From: Diploptera punctata
Lineage: Eukaryota > Arthropoda > Insecta > Blattodea > Blaberidae
DNA length: 64,000 bases
Direction: 5' to 3'
Assembly: GCA_030220185.1 (NCBI GenBank)
Contig: JASPKZ010007421.1
Coordinates: 434,001 to 498,000, forward strand
The notes beneath the pieces were generated by a model. That model did no database searches. It was given only the letters and a program-made list of their open reading frames with translations, and was not told where the DNA came from. Within the stretch, counting starts at the first letter, position 1, and every line of letters begins with the position of its first letter. A program made the translations under genes and the position numbers. This document shows positions 23,166-34,339 of the stretch, in pieces.

Positions 23166-23524
23166 TCCGCCATTGCCGGTCCCAAGCCCGGATGAGAAAG
23201 GAGGAGGGGGAGGAGTAACACCTCGTAAAAAAAACCTTGGTTCAGCTGGCCCGGCTGATAGTACCATGTGAGGGCCCCTTGCCAGGGAACGGTGAAGACC
23301 TCAACGGCAATGAAGGCGGAGAGGGATACCATTAATACGGCAGATTTGGCGGAAGAGGCACCCTACCCTCACTCAGGGAAAGAGAGAGGAACCGCTGCCT
23401 TGAGGAGAAGGAGAAACTTCAAAGGCTAAGGGAGCATCCCCTACAGAAAAGCATGCCTGTCCAAGAGGCATTGAGGTGGCAACCCCACCACTGGACTTAC
23501 CCAACTATAGGCTGGTAACCTATA

Positions 23525-24022
23525 ATGGGGAAAACTTTAAATACTCGAAAGACTACAAGAAATAAGCAGGCGGATAATAAAACTATGACGACAGGCAAAG
23601 AACAAAGGATTTATGATTACTGGAATTTGGCAACCTGGAACGTAAGAGGACCTAATAAAAAAGATGAAGAATTGGTAGAGGAATTGAAGAAAAGACAAAT
23701 AGACATAGCTGTTATTAGTGAGACAAAAAAGAAAGGAAGAGGATCAACAGAAATGGGAGATTATCATATGATCTATTCAGGAGTAGAAAAGACAGAAAGA
23801 GCCAAATCTGGAATTGCTATTTTAATAAAACAAAATTGGAGAAAAAAAATAACTTATTCCTGGATAAGTGACAGAATAGTAACATTAAGATTAAAGTTAG
23901 GAAGAGATAATTTAACAATAATAGGAATATATGCCCCATCTACTGGAAATAAAAAGGAGGCACAGAAATTCTATAATGAATTACAAGATATAAAGGACAG
24001 AATAAATAAAATGACCAGATAG
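23525..24022 (+). pseudogene. RTE-2 AP-type endonuclease, N-terminal part
   Basis: The frame starts with ATG at 23525 and runs 165 codons. It has WNLATWNVRGPNKKDEELVE (the Asn-bearing block), then DIAVISETKKKGRG with the catalytic Glu, then SGIAILI and NLTIIGIYAPS. These are the first blocks of exonuclease-endonuclease-phosphatase domains used by LINEs to nick the target. A frame change occurs just before VILGDFNARIGNK (about 24024-24060), which continues the domain in another frame. Another open stretch at 24132-24467 carries HKEIHKFTWM and DSDHFLVIG, the catalytic SDH block. Confidence 0.8.
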
Positions 24023-24726
24023 TAATATTAGGAGACTTCAATGCCAGAATTGGAAATAAAACCATTTAAGATTTAATTGGCCCACATGGAGAAAATGAAG
24101 TAAATGATAAAGGGATAATTTTAAGAGATTTTTGTATGTAGCCTATAACCAGCTACGAATTACAAATACATTTTTCAAACATAAAGAAATACATAAGTTT
24201 ACTTGGATGAGTCGGGGATCCAGATCTATAATATATTACATAATAGCAAACAGAAAATTTTGGACACAAATAATGGATACGAGCGTCTATAGGGGGACAG
24301 AAATAGATTCTGATCACTTTTTAGTGATTGGAAAAATTAGAACGAACAAACCTTATTTTAGAAGGAAAGTAGAAAAGAAATCAGAAAACGAAAAATACAA
24401 AGTACAGCTATTAGAACAAGATAGTATAAGACAGTTATATGAAAATCGAATAAAACAAAACTTGTAACCAAGAGTTGGAGATGTAGAAATAGATTGGATA
24501 CAATTAAAAGAATCAATAAAAAAAGCAGCAAATGAATGTTTGGGAACCTCCAAAAATAGACCAAAAAATCGATTGAAAGTTTGGAATGAAGAAATAAAAG
24601 AAGCAATCAGTAATAAGAAGATAGCTTATTTAAAATGGCTTAATTCTGGGACTATTAATGATAGAAAGATTACAAACACAAAAGAGCAATAGTCAGAAAA
24701 TTATCTAAAAAATTAAAAAATGAAGG

Positions 24727-25451
24727 ATGGGAAAGTTTTATAAAAAATATAGAAAGAGATGTCACAGGAGCAAAAAGATATGGTTTCAAAGTATTCCAGC
24801 GATTAAAGGAAGAGTTACGGATAAATTGGCTATAAATGGAATGACAGCAGGACAATGGACACAGCATTTCAGACAGTTATTATATGCAGAGGAAGAAGAA
24901 ACACATACACCTCCCTGTTCCACAGAAGAATATAATGCTATAGCATTGGATGAAGTGATAGAAACTATCAAGAAAATGAAAAATAGAAAAGCTAGTGGAG
25001 TAGATGGTATACCAATGGAGCTTTGGAAATATGGTGGGAAACCACTCTATATTAGATTGGTACAAATTTTTAATGATATATGAGCACATGGAATAATACC
25101 TCAGGACTGGAAAACATCATTAGTAATACTCATCTATAAGAAAGGAGAAAAAAATAACTGTTCAAATTATAGAGGTATATCATTGTTGACAACAGCATCT
25201 AAAATATATACATCCATTTTAAAACGAAAACTTCAGAAAATTACAGAAGATAAAATTGGAGAGGAACAATGTGGATTCCGAAAAGGCCGATCGTGTATCG
25301 ACGCTATATTTGTTATAAAACAACTAATTGAGAAGTGGAAAGAATTTAATATCCCCCTATATATATTATTTTTAGATTTTGAAAAGGCCTATGATAGAGT
25401 CAAACGGGACATAATGTGGAAAATATTGGAAAGCTACCAGATTGAGAAAAT
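24727..25451 (+). pseudogene. RTE-2 reverse transcriptase, N-terminal half
   Basis: One frame gives MKNRKASGVDGIPMELWKYG, then WKTSLVILIYKKGEKNNCSN, YRGISLLTTASKIY, EEQCGFRKGRSCIDA and LFLDFEKAYDRVKRDIMWKI. It has one in-frame TGA at 25081-25083. These are RT fingers/palm blocks 0-3. The YADD block and everything after it are missing because the copy is cut at about 25451. Confidence 0.8.
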
Positions 25452-25607
25452 CAGCTGTGATGGCTGGGGGACTCGACATGCTGACCACATGTCACCCCTA
25501 CACTGGCTGGATGATCATCTACCTCTGATTGACATATATGGATGTGAGGCCAGCAGCCGGTTAGTAGGCTAAGAGCCTTGTAGGCCTGTCGTGCCAGGAG
25601 TTTTTTT
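25452..25607 (+). repeat. SINE-B 3' part
   Basis: GGCTGGGGGACTCGACATGC to GTAGGCCTGTCGTGCCAGG and a T run. It matches 47690-47800 and 17570-17690. The tRNA head is absent. It adjoins the broken RT without a visible duplication. Confidence 0.65.
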
Positions 25608-25844
25608 TATGCAATGCTAAAATAGCAATAATCCAAACTATACCTGCTCTAAACTTTAATAGTGCTAGATTTCATGGAAATTGTTTGTTTCGGTTGCAGT
25701 GTTTTGTTTCTTGCATATGTTTAGATTTCATAATTAAATACCATTCAATACATTAATTAATTGTTTTATATATAACATTTCAGTTTTGATTTATGAAGGT
25801 AAAGTAATTCCACTACAATCTTGGGAGGCCTTTAGGGTGTTGAA

Positions 25845-26095
25845 GCTCTCATCTTTCTAGACAATAGGCACGAGATGTCCGCCGGATTGTCGGATCTGCC
25901 TGATGGCCGCATTTGTGCCCAGAACATGCATCTAGTACTCACTTTCAATAAGATCTGAGTCGACCCCAGGTCCACAAAGCCACCTGAAGGTCTGGTCCAC
26001 CTAAAAATCTTGACCATATCAAGACTCGAACCCACGACTTTCCTGTTTGCACCACGTTTCCTTATACAACTATACTATGGCATGATCCATTAAAA
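25845..26095 (-). repeat. tRNA-headed SINE-E
   Basis: The minus strand begins with a degenerate tRNA-like head (ATAGTATAGTTGTATAAGG) and a B box (GTGGGTTCGAGTCTTG). A body follows with AGGTGGACCAGACCTTCAGG and GGTCGACTCAGATCTTATTG. Parts of the body occur near 8780-8880. The assignment rests on the B box and body similarity only. Confidence 0.5.
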
Positions 26096-26099
26096 TTGT

Positions 26100-27400
26100 T
26101 TCAGATCATGAATATGATATTTTATATTGGGTTAGAATTAATTAAAAAGATAATTAAAATCAAAATACAGTGAAGATCTTGATTTCTTGAGCTATAAATA
26201 AGTTCTGTTTGTCTCATTTATGTGCTGGTATGTACACTTATAAGTTATAGTGGGCCTATGTGTAGAAATATATGTAACAAGTTTAGAAAACAGTAGCTTC
26301 ATAATATTTTTGTATCATATTTTTCATATTTTGTCTTTACGATTTCATATTTTCGTATAATTTTCTTCATATAATTCCTCGCTCTACTTATAACATTTCA
26401 TCTAGCTGACGATAATTTAGATAGAATAAGATTGACATGTCATCAGCAATTATAGTTAGTTTTCTGAACCTGGAGCCTGGAGCTACTATTTATTAAAGAT
26501 ACCAAAATTCTTCACCATACTGCTTGGGCACTGGTTATATACAGCTGAAATTTCATGCGAAAACTCCTTCTAGGACTCAACCAGAGTATGTCCGTAGCTC
26601 TGAGTCAAGGTATGATGCATCCATCTATCCATTCATTTCTGAATGTGGTTAATGCATTCAAGTATTTTGATTACCTGGTCAGCTCTCAGTCGCCACTTTG
26701 AAAGCACCAGAATCACCATCTACCAAATACCTGATAATTCTGATTGCGTACTTTTTTTATTGAATGATGAAACATTTTCTTCCTTTAGGTCCTTACCGTC
26801 CCGCGCCGTAGCGACAAACACTCGCCAGGACAAACATATATTACATCAGAATATAACAATTTGAATTAACTCTAATATAAAATACTAAATAAAATTAGAT
26901 CAAAAACATAATATCTATTATATTACAATCTAATTGCAACTAGTTAATGTTAGTTAAAATTAAGACTAAAACTAATAATAAAATGTATACAAGCAAGACA
27001 TACATTACATCTGAATCACAATGTGAGAGGTTGTACATTGTGCCGCTGTAGTTCGGAATTGTTAAAACGTTTGACTTATTAGAATGTGTCAAAATGACAC
27101 GAATAGTGTGGTGCAGGTAGGAAAACTTATTTTAAATCCTCTTCAAATTCACAAAAGGTTAAACATATAGATGCACTATTTCCTCGACTATTAAATTTTG
27201 TACTAGAGGCTGCCATCAAATTTAAAGAGCATAAAGAAACCGTACAACTGAATTATATTAATACGCTTATGGTATACTCTGAATATATATTATTATTATT
27301 ATTATTAGCGATAGCATGGAAATACTAACTACCAATACGCAGACTCTAAGAAATTGGGGCTGGAAGTTAAGATTTTTAAAATTAAATATATGTCACACAT
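26100..27400. other. No gene recognised
   Basis: AT-rich DNA. It contains a short (ATT)n run at about 27288-27306 and no convincing coding frame. The open frame at 26643-26864 lacks any recognisable motif. Confidence 0.4.
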
Positions 27401-27411
27401 GTAAATACATT

Positions 27412-27717
27412 CCACCCATAGTAAATTCTGCCCGAGGGCAGGTCTTTCACTGCAATCATAACATTATAATGCTGTTCTTTGCAGCTTAACTAGGTAATTA
27501 TAGATGTGTAGCTTCCCGTTGCTTTCCACACCGGTGAAGGATGATGATGATAATGATAGCTGGATGATTTTCGGGGACCATTGGGTCCTAAGCTTCCAGA
27601 CAGGTGAGGAGAAATCCCGAAATAACCTCAGCCAGGAGCCTGTCCCGACCGGGAATCGAACCTGGGCCCACTGCTTGACTAGGCAGCACGCTACCTCGAG
27701 ACCTCAGCAGTGGACAA
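27412..27717 (-). repeat. tRNA-derived SINE-A, copy 1, with target duplication
   Basis: The minus strand starts at the right with CCACTGCTGAGGTCTCGAGG and a GGTTCGATTCCC B box. It passes CTCACCTGTCTGG, (ATC)n and CCGGTGTGGAAAGCAACGGG, and ends CTATGGGTGG. TAAATACATT flanks both sides (27402-27411 and 27718-27727), a perfect 10-bp target duplication. This fits LINE-mediated retroposition. Confidence 0.85.
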
Positions 27718-28369
27718 TAAATACATTATACAATGGAAATTGACAATTAATGAGAAGTAATGGACATTTTGAAGAACTGGCTGAATTCTAATTATAACTA
27801 TGATTTGGGGGAGTTTCACCACAGAATATGATTGGAAAATATTACTTCAAAATAGGTATGTATGGATAGTAATTCTGCCCGACCATGAACCTATGGGTTC
27901 GATATGCAATCAGTTAATTAGTCACCCTAAATGCGGCACCAATGCCCTGGTTCGAATTAGCCTCTAACTAAAATGCAGACAAGACATTAGTTCTTGTTGT
28001 CCTGTAAAAGATGAAGAACTGGTGAATTGTGTGATATATTTTATCCGACATGAATAGAAAGGTGCGAGCCTATCTGGAAGAACTCGAAAGGTCTGTAGTG
28101 GAATTACACATTTTAAAATAAATAGCCATAAGATAACTTGAGGCTTTTGTGTGCTTTCAATCTGATAACTGGAGAAAAAGTTTAGGCCTTTACGTTTAAA
28201 TTTTTTTAATAAATTTGGCAACGGTCTTTGAAACTTGATTATTTTGTTAATTTGGATCTGTAGAATTATGTTGATCCATGGAGACAAGAAACTTAAAGAA
28301 GTATACTTTTAATGTCCGAAAATAAATAATGCTTTGATAAATTTACATTATTGTCTAATGGCGATGATC

Positions 28370-28620
28370 AACAAGGTTTCGATAAGAGAGGAAAAAAAAA
28401 AAAATGTTATAATAGAAAAAACTAAAGTACTAGTTTACCTATTAGAAACTATCAAAACATGAATTAAATTATTTGGACATATGAAAAGAATGACGGAAGA
28501 CATTACTGAGAAAGATCTATGAATGGAAACCGACAGGAAGGCAGAAGCAACAGAAGTAGTAGTTTTAAAAACGGAAAGGAGCGACTAGGACGAAGGGACA
28601 TGAGAAAACAGAATGGAGTT
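28370..28620 (+). pseudogene. RTE-like LINE C-terminal remnant
   Basis: Plus-strand text around 28440-28560 reads KLFGHMKRMTEDITEKDL, then MET and a decayed GR-rich segment. The 'W(F)GH..RM......K...W.P.GRR.RGRP' pattern is the C-terminal tail of RTE-like RTs. No other RT block is preserved. Confidence 0.5.
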
Positions 28621-28669
28621 TGGCTACCGGATCTTGAAACAAGTACCGGATGATATGAAACACTTGAAC

Positions 28670-29056
28670 TTTTTTAATGTATTTACAAAATGTATTTCAT
28701 CAGTTTCGAAAATTAATTGTCTGTATCACTTTGTCCTCTAACGAGGAAAGTTTTATGTAATAAACCTGATAATAAATAACTTAAATAAGTAAATGAATAA
28801 ACAGAATAATGAAATAATTACAATAATAAAATCGATATTTCAAAAGTCGATAGGGCTTATGAACATAGCATTCAATAGTACGAAGGTAGTAGTGGTGAAA
28901 ATATTTCCATATAAGAAATAACATAAAAAGTGAAGAATGCAACGATCTAAGGCTTCTTTAACTGATGTTTCTGGTTACAGTCCGCATGATCAAGCAATTA
29001 TATCATGGCATTTTCTCCAGTTTGGGACACGTGCCACATCGGATTTATGAGGAGGA

Positions 29057-29092
<36 letters not shown>

Positions 29093-29514
29093 AATAACGA
29101 AAAAAAAAAAGCTTGGAAAAATCTAAGAGCTGACCACGTATTACACATATGTCATGAATCACGTGATATATTGAGAAGCATTTAAACTAGTATTTAAAAA
29201 CGTATGTAATATTTACCTCTTAGCACTTAAGGAATCTTAAACTTTGGTTTTTCTACAAATTTGAGTTGTGTAAATCTATAGCTGAAATACTTTTGAATGT
29301 AATCTGTGGAATATTAATACGGTATGTTACTGATATCATACAAAACATTACTTTTTCAGAGTCACATTCAGTGGCGTTGCTTCGTAACCTAACAGTTGTT
29401 ACGTTAACATTAAAGTAATCCTATGCAACAAGGCTCGATTTTATATTCTTAAAGAAATTATGTTATAATTTTTTATTAAAAACATTTATTGAACGTAACG
29501 GAGGAACATCAAAA
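28670..29514. other. No gene; (TA)n tract and repeat family fragment
   Basis: A (TA)n microsatellite lies at about 29055-29088, followed by an A run. About 29350-29440 is a reverse-oriented member of the repeat marked by TCAGTGGCGTTGCTTCGTAAC. Nothing coding is seen. Confidence 0.45.
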
Positions 29515-29834
29515 CTAACAAATTCACACTTTCCAAACCGAGGTTCATGGACGCGCGGAGAAAGCTCTCCATATACCTATCCGAATCCTGAGCAAATCCT
29601 TTCCAAACTTCCATCTGTATAATTTTCACCCCACTGATAATGAGCAAAGTTATTCTCCCACCTTACTTTTGTTCTACCTACTGGACGCTTTAGCACTGAT
29701 TTTCCTACAAGTATTTGTCATGTCCCTCTTTCATCCCCCATACTTCCACATATCCAATTGATAGTAATTAACGAGACTTATCTGTTCTTATTACATCTGG
29801 ATTCCCATAAATATCATGTAGTTCCTAGGAACTA
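29515..29834 (-). mobile_element. RTE-1 LINE 3' segment (left half of an inverted insertion)
   Basis: Minus-strand translation gives ELHDIYGNPDVIRTDKSR, decayed frames, then WKGFAQDSDRYMESFLRASM. This corresponds to residues about 852-948 of the full-length RTE-1 protein. It begins exactly where the plus-strand fragment at 32967-33045 (residues about 817-848) leaves off. The satellite array lies between the two. Confidence 0.8.
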
Positions 29835-29844
29835 GGAACTCAAA

Positions 29845-32800
29845 GGAAATCTATGTACTATCAACTACATACTGTATTGCATGCAACAGGGAACTTACTA
29901 ACTCTGGTCCACTCCTGAGCTAATTGATATAATGCTTATACTTAGGTGCAGCTGGAAGGAAATCTATGTACTATCAACTACATACTGTATTGCATGCAAC
30001 AGGGAACTTACTCACTTTGGTCCACTCCTGAGCTAATTGATATAATGCTTATACTTAGGTGCAGCTGGAAGGAAATCTATGTACTATCAACTACATACTG
30101 TATTGCATGCAACAGGGAACTTACTAACTTTGGTCCACTCCTGAGCTAATTGATATAATGCTTATACTTAGGTGCAGCTGGAAGGAAATCTATGTACTAT
30201 CAACTACATACTGTATTGCATGCAACAGGGAACTTACACTAACTACTAACTTTGGTCCACTTCTGAGCTAATTGATATAATGCTTATACTTAGGTGCAGC
30301 TGGAAGGAAATCTATGTACTATCAACTACATACTGTATTGCATCCAACAGGGAACTTATTAACTCTGGTCCACTCCTGAGCTAATTGATATGATGCTTAT
30401 ACTTAGGTGCAGCTGGAAGGAAATCTATGTACTATCAAACTACATACTGTATTGCATGCAACAGGGAACTTACTAACTCTGGTCTCCACTCCTGAGCTAA
30501 TTGATATAATGCTTATACTTAGGTGCAGCTGGAAGGAAATCTATGTACTATCAACTACATACTGTATTGCATGCAACAGGGAACTTACTCACTTTGGTCC
30601 ACTCCTGAGCTAATTGATATAATGCTTATACTTAGGTGCAGCTGGAAGGAAATGTATGTACTATCAGCTAGATACTGTATTGCATGCAACAGGGAACTTA
30701 CTAACTTTGGTCCACTCCTGAGCTAATTGATATAATGCTTATACTTAGGTGCAGCTGGAAGGAAATCTATGTACTATCAACTACATACTGTATTTGCATG
30801 CAACAGGGAACTTACTAACTTTGGTCCACTCCTGAGCTAATTGATATAATGCTTATACTTAGGTGCAGCTGGAAGGAAATCTATGTACTATCAACTACAT
30901 ACTGTATTGCATGCAACAGGGAACTTACTAACTTTGGTCCACTCCTGAGCTAATTGATATAATGCTTATACTTAGGTGCAGCTGGAAGGAAATCTATGTA
31001 CTATCAACTACATACTGTATTGCATCCAACAGGGAACTTATTAACTCTGGTCCACTCCTGAGCTAATTGATATGATGCTTATACTTAGGTGCAGCTGGAA
31101 GGAAATCTATGTACTATCAAACTACATACTGTATTGCATGCAACAGGGAACTTACTAACTCTGGTCCACTCCTGAGCTAATTGATATAATGCTTATACTT
31201 AGGTGCAGCTGGAAGGAAATCTATGTACTATCAACTACATACTGTATTGCATGCAACAGGGAACTTACTCACTTTGGTCCACTCCTGAGCTAATTGATAT
31301 AATGCTTATACTTAGGTGCAGCTGGAAGGAAATGTATGTACTATCAGCTAGATACTGTATTGCATGCAACAGGGAACTTACTAACTTTGGTCCACTCCTG
31401 AGCTAATTGATATAATGCTTATACTTAGGTGCAGCTGGAAGGAAATCTATGTACTATCAACTACATACTGTATTGCATGCAACAGGGAACTTACTCACTT
31501 TGGTCCACTCCTGAGCTAATTGATATAATGCTTATACTTAGGTGCAGCTGGAAGGAAATGTATGTACTATCAACTACATACTGTATTGCATGCAACAGGG
31601 AACTTACTAACTTTGGTCCACTCCTGAGCTAATTGATATAATGCTTATACTTAGGTGCAGCTGGAAGGAAATCTATGTACTATCAACTACATACTGTATT
31701 GCATCCAACAGGGAACTTATTAACTCTGGTCCACTCCTGAGCTAATTGATATGATGCTTATACTTAGGTGCAGCTGGAAGGAAATCTATGTACTATCAAC
31801 TACATACTGTATTGCATGCAACAGGGAACTTACTAACTTTGGTCCACTCCTGAGCTAATTGATATAATGCTTATACTTAGGTGCAGCTGGAAGGAAATCT
31901 ATGTACTATCAACTACATACTGTATTGCATCCAACAGGGAACTTATTAACTCTGGTCCACTCCTGAGCTAATTGATATGATGCTTATACTTAGGTGCAGC
32001 TGGAAGGAAATCTATGTACTATCAAACTACATACTGTATTGCATGCAACAGGGAACTTACTAACTCTGGTCCACTCCTGAGCTAATTGATATAATGCTTA
32101 TACTTAGGTGCAGCTGGAAGGAAATCTATGTACTATCAACTACATACTGTATTGCATGCAACAGGGAACTTACTCACTTTGGTCCACTCCTGAGCTAATT
32201 GATATAATGCTTATACTTAGGTGCAGCTGGAAGGAAATGTATGTACTATCAACTACATACTGTATTGCATGCAACAGGGAACTTACTAACTTTGGTCCAC
32301 TCCTGAGCTAATTGATATAATGCTTATACTTAGGTGCAGCTGGAAGGAAATCTATGTACTATCAACTACATACTGTATTGCATCCAACAGGGAACTTATT
32401 AACTCTGGTCCACTCCTGAGCTAATTGATATGATGCTTATACTTAGGTGCAGCTGGAAGGAAATCTATGTACTATCAACTACATACTGTATTGCATGCAA
32501 CAGGGAACTTACTAACTTTGGTCCACTCCTGAGTTAATTGATATAATGCTTATACTTAGGTGCAGCTGGAAGGAAATCTATGTACTATCAAACTACATAC
32601 TGTATTGCATGCAACAGGGAACTTACTCACTTTGGTCCACTCCTGAGCTAATTGATATAATGCTTATACTTAGGTGCAGCTGGAAGGAAATCTATGTACT
32701 ATCAACTACATACTGTATTGCATGCAACAGGAAACTTACTAACTCTGGTCCACTCCTGAGTTAATTGATATAATGCTTATACTTAGGTGCAGCTGGAAGG

Positions 32801-32964
32801 AAATCTATGTACTATCAAACTACATACTGTATTGCATGCAACAGGGAACTTACTTACTCTGGTCCACTCCTGAGCTAATTGATATAATGCTTATACTTAG
32901 GTGCAGCTGGAAGGAAATGTATGTACTATCAACTACATACTGTATTGCATGCAACGGGGAACTT
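29845..32964 (+). repeat. 113-bp satellite array, about 28 units
   Basis: Units start at GGTGCAGCTGGAAGG at 29945, 30058, 30171, 30293, 30406, 30522, 30635, 30748, 30862, 30975, 31088 and so on to 32900, with a partial first and last unit. The period is 113 bp; a few units are 114, 116 or 122 bp. Diagnostic variants (CATCCAAC, TCAAACTAC, CTCACTTTGG, AAATGTATG, GATATGATGC) recur together, giving a higher-order pattern of several units. 113 is not a multiple of 3, so open frames crossing two units are accidental. The unit contains the palindrome TGCATGCA. Confidence 0.95.
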
Positions 32965-32966
32965 CA

Positions 32967-33045
32967 TAAGGGAGGAAAAAATATTACGATTATTTCAGAA
33001 TATTCTTAAGAAAACGTTTGTGCCAAAAACAGACGAACAGAGAGA
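32967..33045 (+). mobile_element. RTE-1 LINE segment in opposite orientation
   Basis: Plus-strand translation reads REEKILRLFQNILKKTFVPK, then TDEQRDEYKNQL. The intact element has REERRLQVFENKVLRKIFGP, then KRDEQTGEWRRL. It is the block immediately upstream of the segment preserved at 29515-29834 but in the reverse orientation. That is the arrangement made by twin-primed (5'-inverted) LINE insertion. Confidence 0.7.
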
Positions 33046-33046
33046 T

Positions 33047-33247
33047 GAATATAAAAATCAACTAGCAATTATAATGTTCGACATACATTAAAATGCGCAA
33101 CATTAAAATTATTGTTGCACATCCATTTATCGGCTTATAACAAATAGCTGATAGACGTCGCATGTACTTTTACATGTGCTGCACGGAGTAATGTATTTGG
33201 AAGTTAAATGTCTAAGTGTGTTCCTTAGGCTGGACAGATTATAGGCC
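33047..33247. mobile_element. One end of the Tc1-like element family (half copy)
   Basis: The right end reads CTTAGGCTGGACAGATTATA and GGCC before TA (33248-33249). Moving inward, about 200 bp match the left end of the 38144-39185 element in reverse complement (shared GTGCAGCAC, TACATGCG, CTATCAGCT, ATAAGCCGATAAAT blocks). The other end is missing. Confidence 0.7.
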
Positions 33248-33546
33248 TATTTCACTATGGAGTTAAGATTGTATAGTATAGTGGAGTATAGGCCTAGTGC
33301 TCACTAGGTGTGACAAGACACCTCTCTCCTTCCTATTCAATCCTGTGTCGGATAGGCTGACAAGTTAAGACACTGTTTCTCATTTGTCTTCGGAGTGCAC
33401 TTGCTTACGGTTAGGGGGGGATTTCTTTTCACAACTAATGAGTACAGTTTAACGGTTCTCGTCCTGAAAGACAATAAGATTATTGTGAAAAGTTGAATGA
33501 AACAAGTACTGTAATTGACAGAAATAATCAAACGCAATCTCGTGTT

Positions 33547-33828
33547 ATGATGATCTTGTAGAAGATTTCCGTGCTGTTGGCCGTGGTCTTGAGGCTTGTA
33601 GTTCTCCGACGTTTCCCCAGAGACTGTGTCCGGCATCCTCAAGGGTTGTCTCAAGACCCCGACGTTTCGCCAGAGACTGTGTCTGGCATCCTCAAGGGTT
33701 GTCTTGAGACGCAGTCTCTGGCGAAACGTCGGGGAACTATAAGCGTCACGACCATGGCAAACAGCACGGAAATCTTCTACAAGATCATCATAATAACTCC
33801 GGCCGTGAAAGCCTTAGTCAATATATTA
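33547..33828. repeat. Palindromic element with PLE-like stem-loops, copy 2
   Basis: The outer arms (33547-33600 and 33745-33800) are inverted. The centre has three modules in which a hairpin AGAGACTGTGTCTGGC-type stem abuts GAAACGTCGGGG or its complement. The right tail is CCGGCCGTGAAAGCCTTAG, shared with the 62708 copy. Flanks GCAATCTCGTGTT (33534-33546) and GCAATCTCGCGTGTT (33829-33843) look like a mutated target duplication of about 13 bp. Confidence 0.7.
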
Positions 33829-33953
33829 GCAATCTCGCGTGTTTAGTGAGAAAAAAGACACAGTTTTTATATTCTTATGCTAAAATATAATTACAGTATA
33901 TTGCTAAAAAAGAAATGAGAGATTGATGGAATTATATATTACTTATAGTTAAA

Positions 33954-34326
33954 AAGTCCACCGCTGTGGTCTCGAGGTAGCGTGCTGCCTTGTAACGCAG
34001 CGGGCCCGGGTTCAATCCTCGGTCCGGACAGTTTTTCTGGATGAGGTTTTTATCGGGGTTTTTCCTCACCCGTAAGGCTAATGTCAGGAAAACTGTAAGG
34101 CCCAAACGGTCCCCGAAATCATATGGCCATCATCATTATCATCCTTATCATTATCATCATCATCCTTATCATCATCATCCTTATCATCATCATCATCCTT
34201 CACCGGTGTGGGAAGCAACGGGAAGCTACCACACCCTACAATTCCCTAGTAAAGCTGCAAAGCATGGCATGAAAATGCTAAGATTGCAGTGAAAGATCTT
34301 CCTTCGGGCAGAATTACTATGGATGG
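33954..34326 (+). repeat. tRNA-derived SINE-A, copy 2 (plus strand)
   Basis: It starts CCACCGCTGTGGTCTCGAGG and has B box GGGTTCAATCCTC at 34009-34021. An expanded (ATC)n/CATCCTTAT microsatellite lies at 34125-34200, and it ends TATGGATGGAT. Flanks ATAGTTAAA at 33945-33953 and 34327-34335 form a 9-bp target duplication. The microsatellite accounts for its greater length. Confidence 0.85.
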
Positions 34327-34339
34327 ATAGTTAAATACA

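Larger units (their letters stand above)
23166..25451 (+). mobile_element. RTE-2 LINE, long 5' part (leader, APE, RT start)
   Basis: A GC-rich leader of about 360 bp (AAGCCCGGATGAGAAAGG, then GGCCCCTTGCCAGGG) precedes the endonuclease frame at 23525. RT follows and reaches the FLDFEKAYDRV motif near 25375-25410. The copy ends at about 25451, where a SINE-B tail begins. Stops and frameshifts break the middle (about 24022-24727). Leaders of this kind also occur at 36165-36500. The protein order leader-APE-RT is that of RTE/BovB-like LINEs. Confidence 0.75.

Noticed and set aside
29845..32964. CRISPR-like array or tandem small genes in the 113-bp repeat
   Set aside because: Units are contiguous with no variable spacers, and 113 bp is not a multiple of three, so repeated open frames of 67-78 codons are frame accidents. 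It is a satellite.
34041..34292. His/Tyr-rich small protein
   Set aside because: It lies wholly within SINE-A and its (ATC)n expansion.
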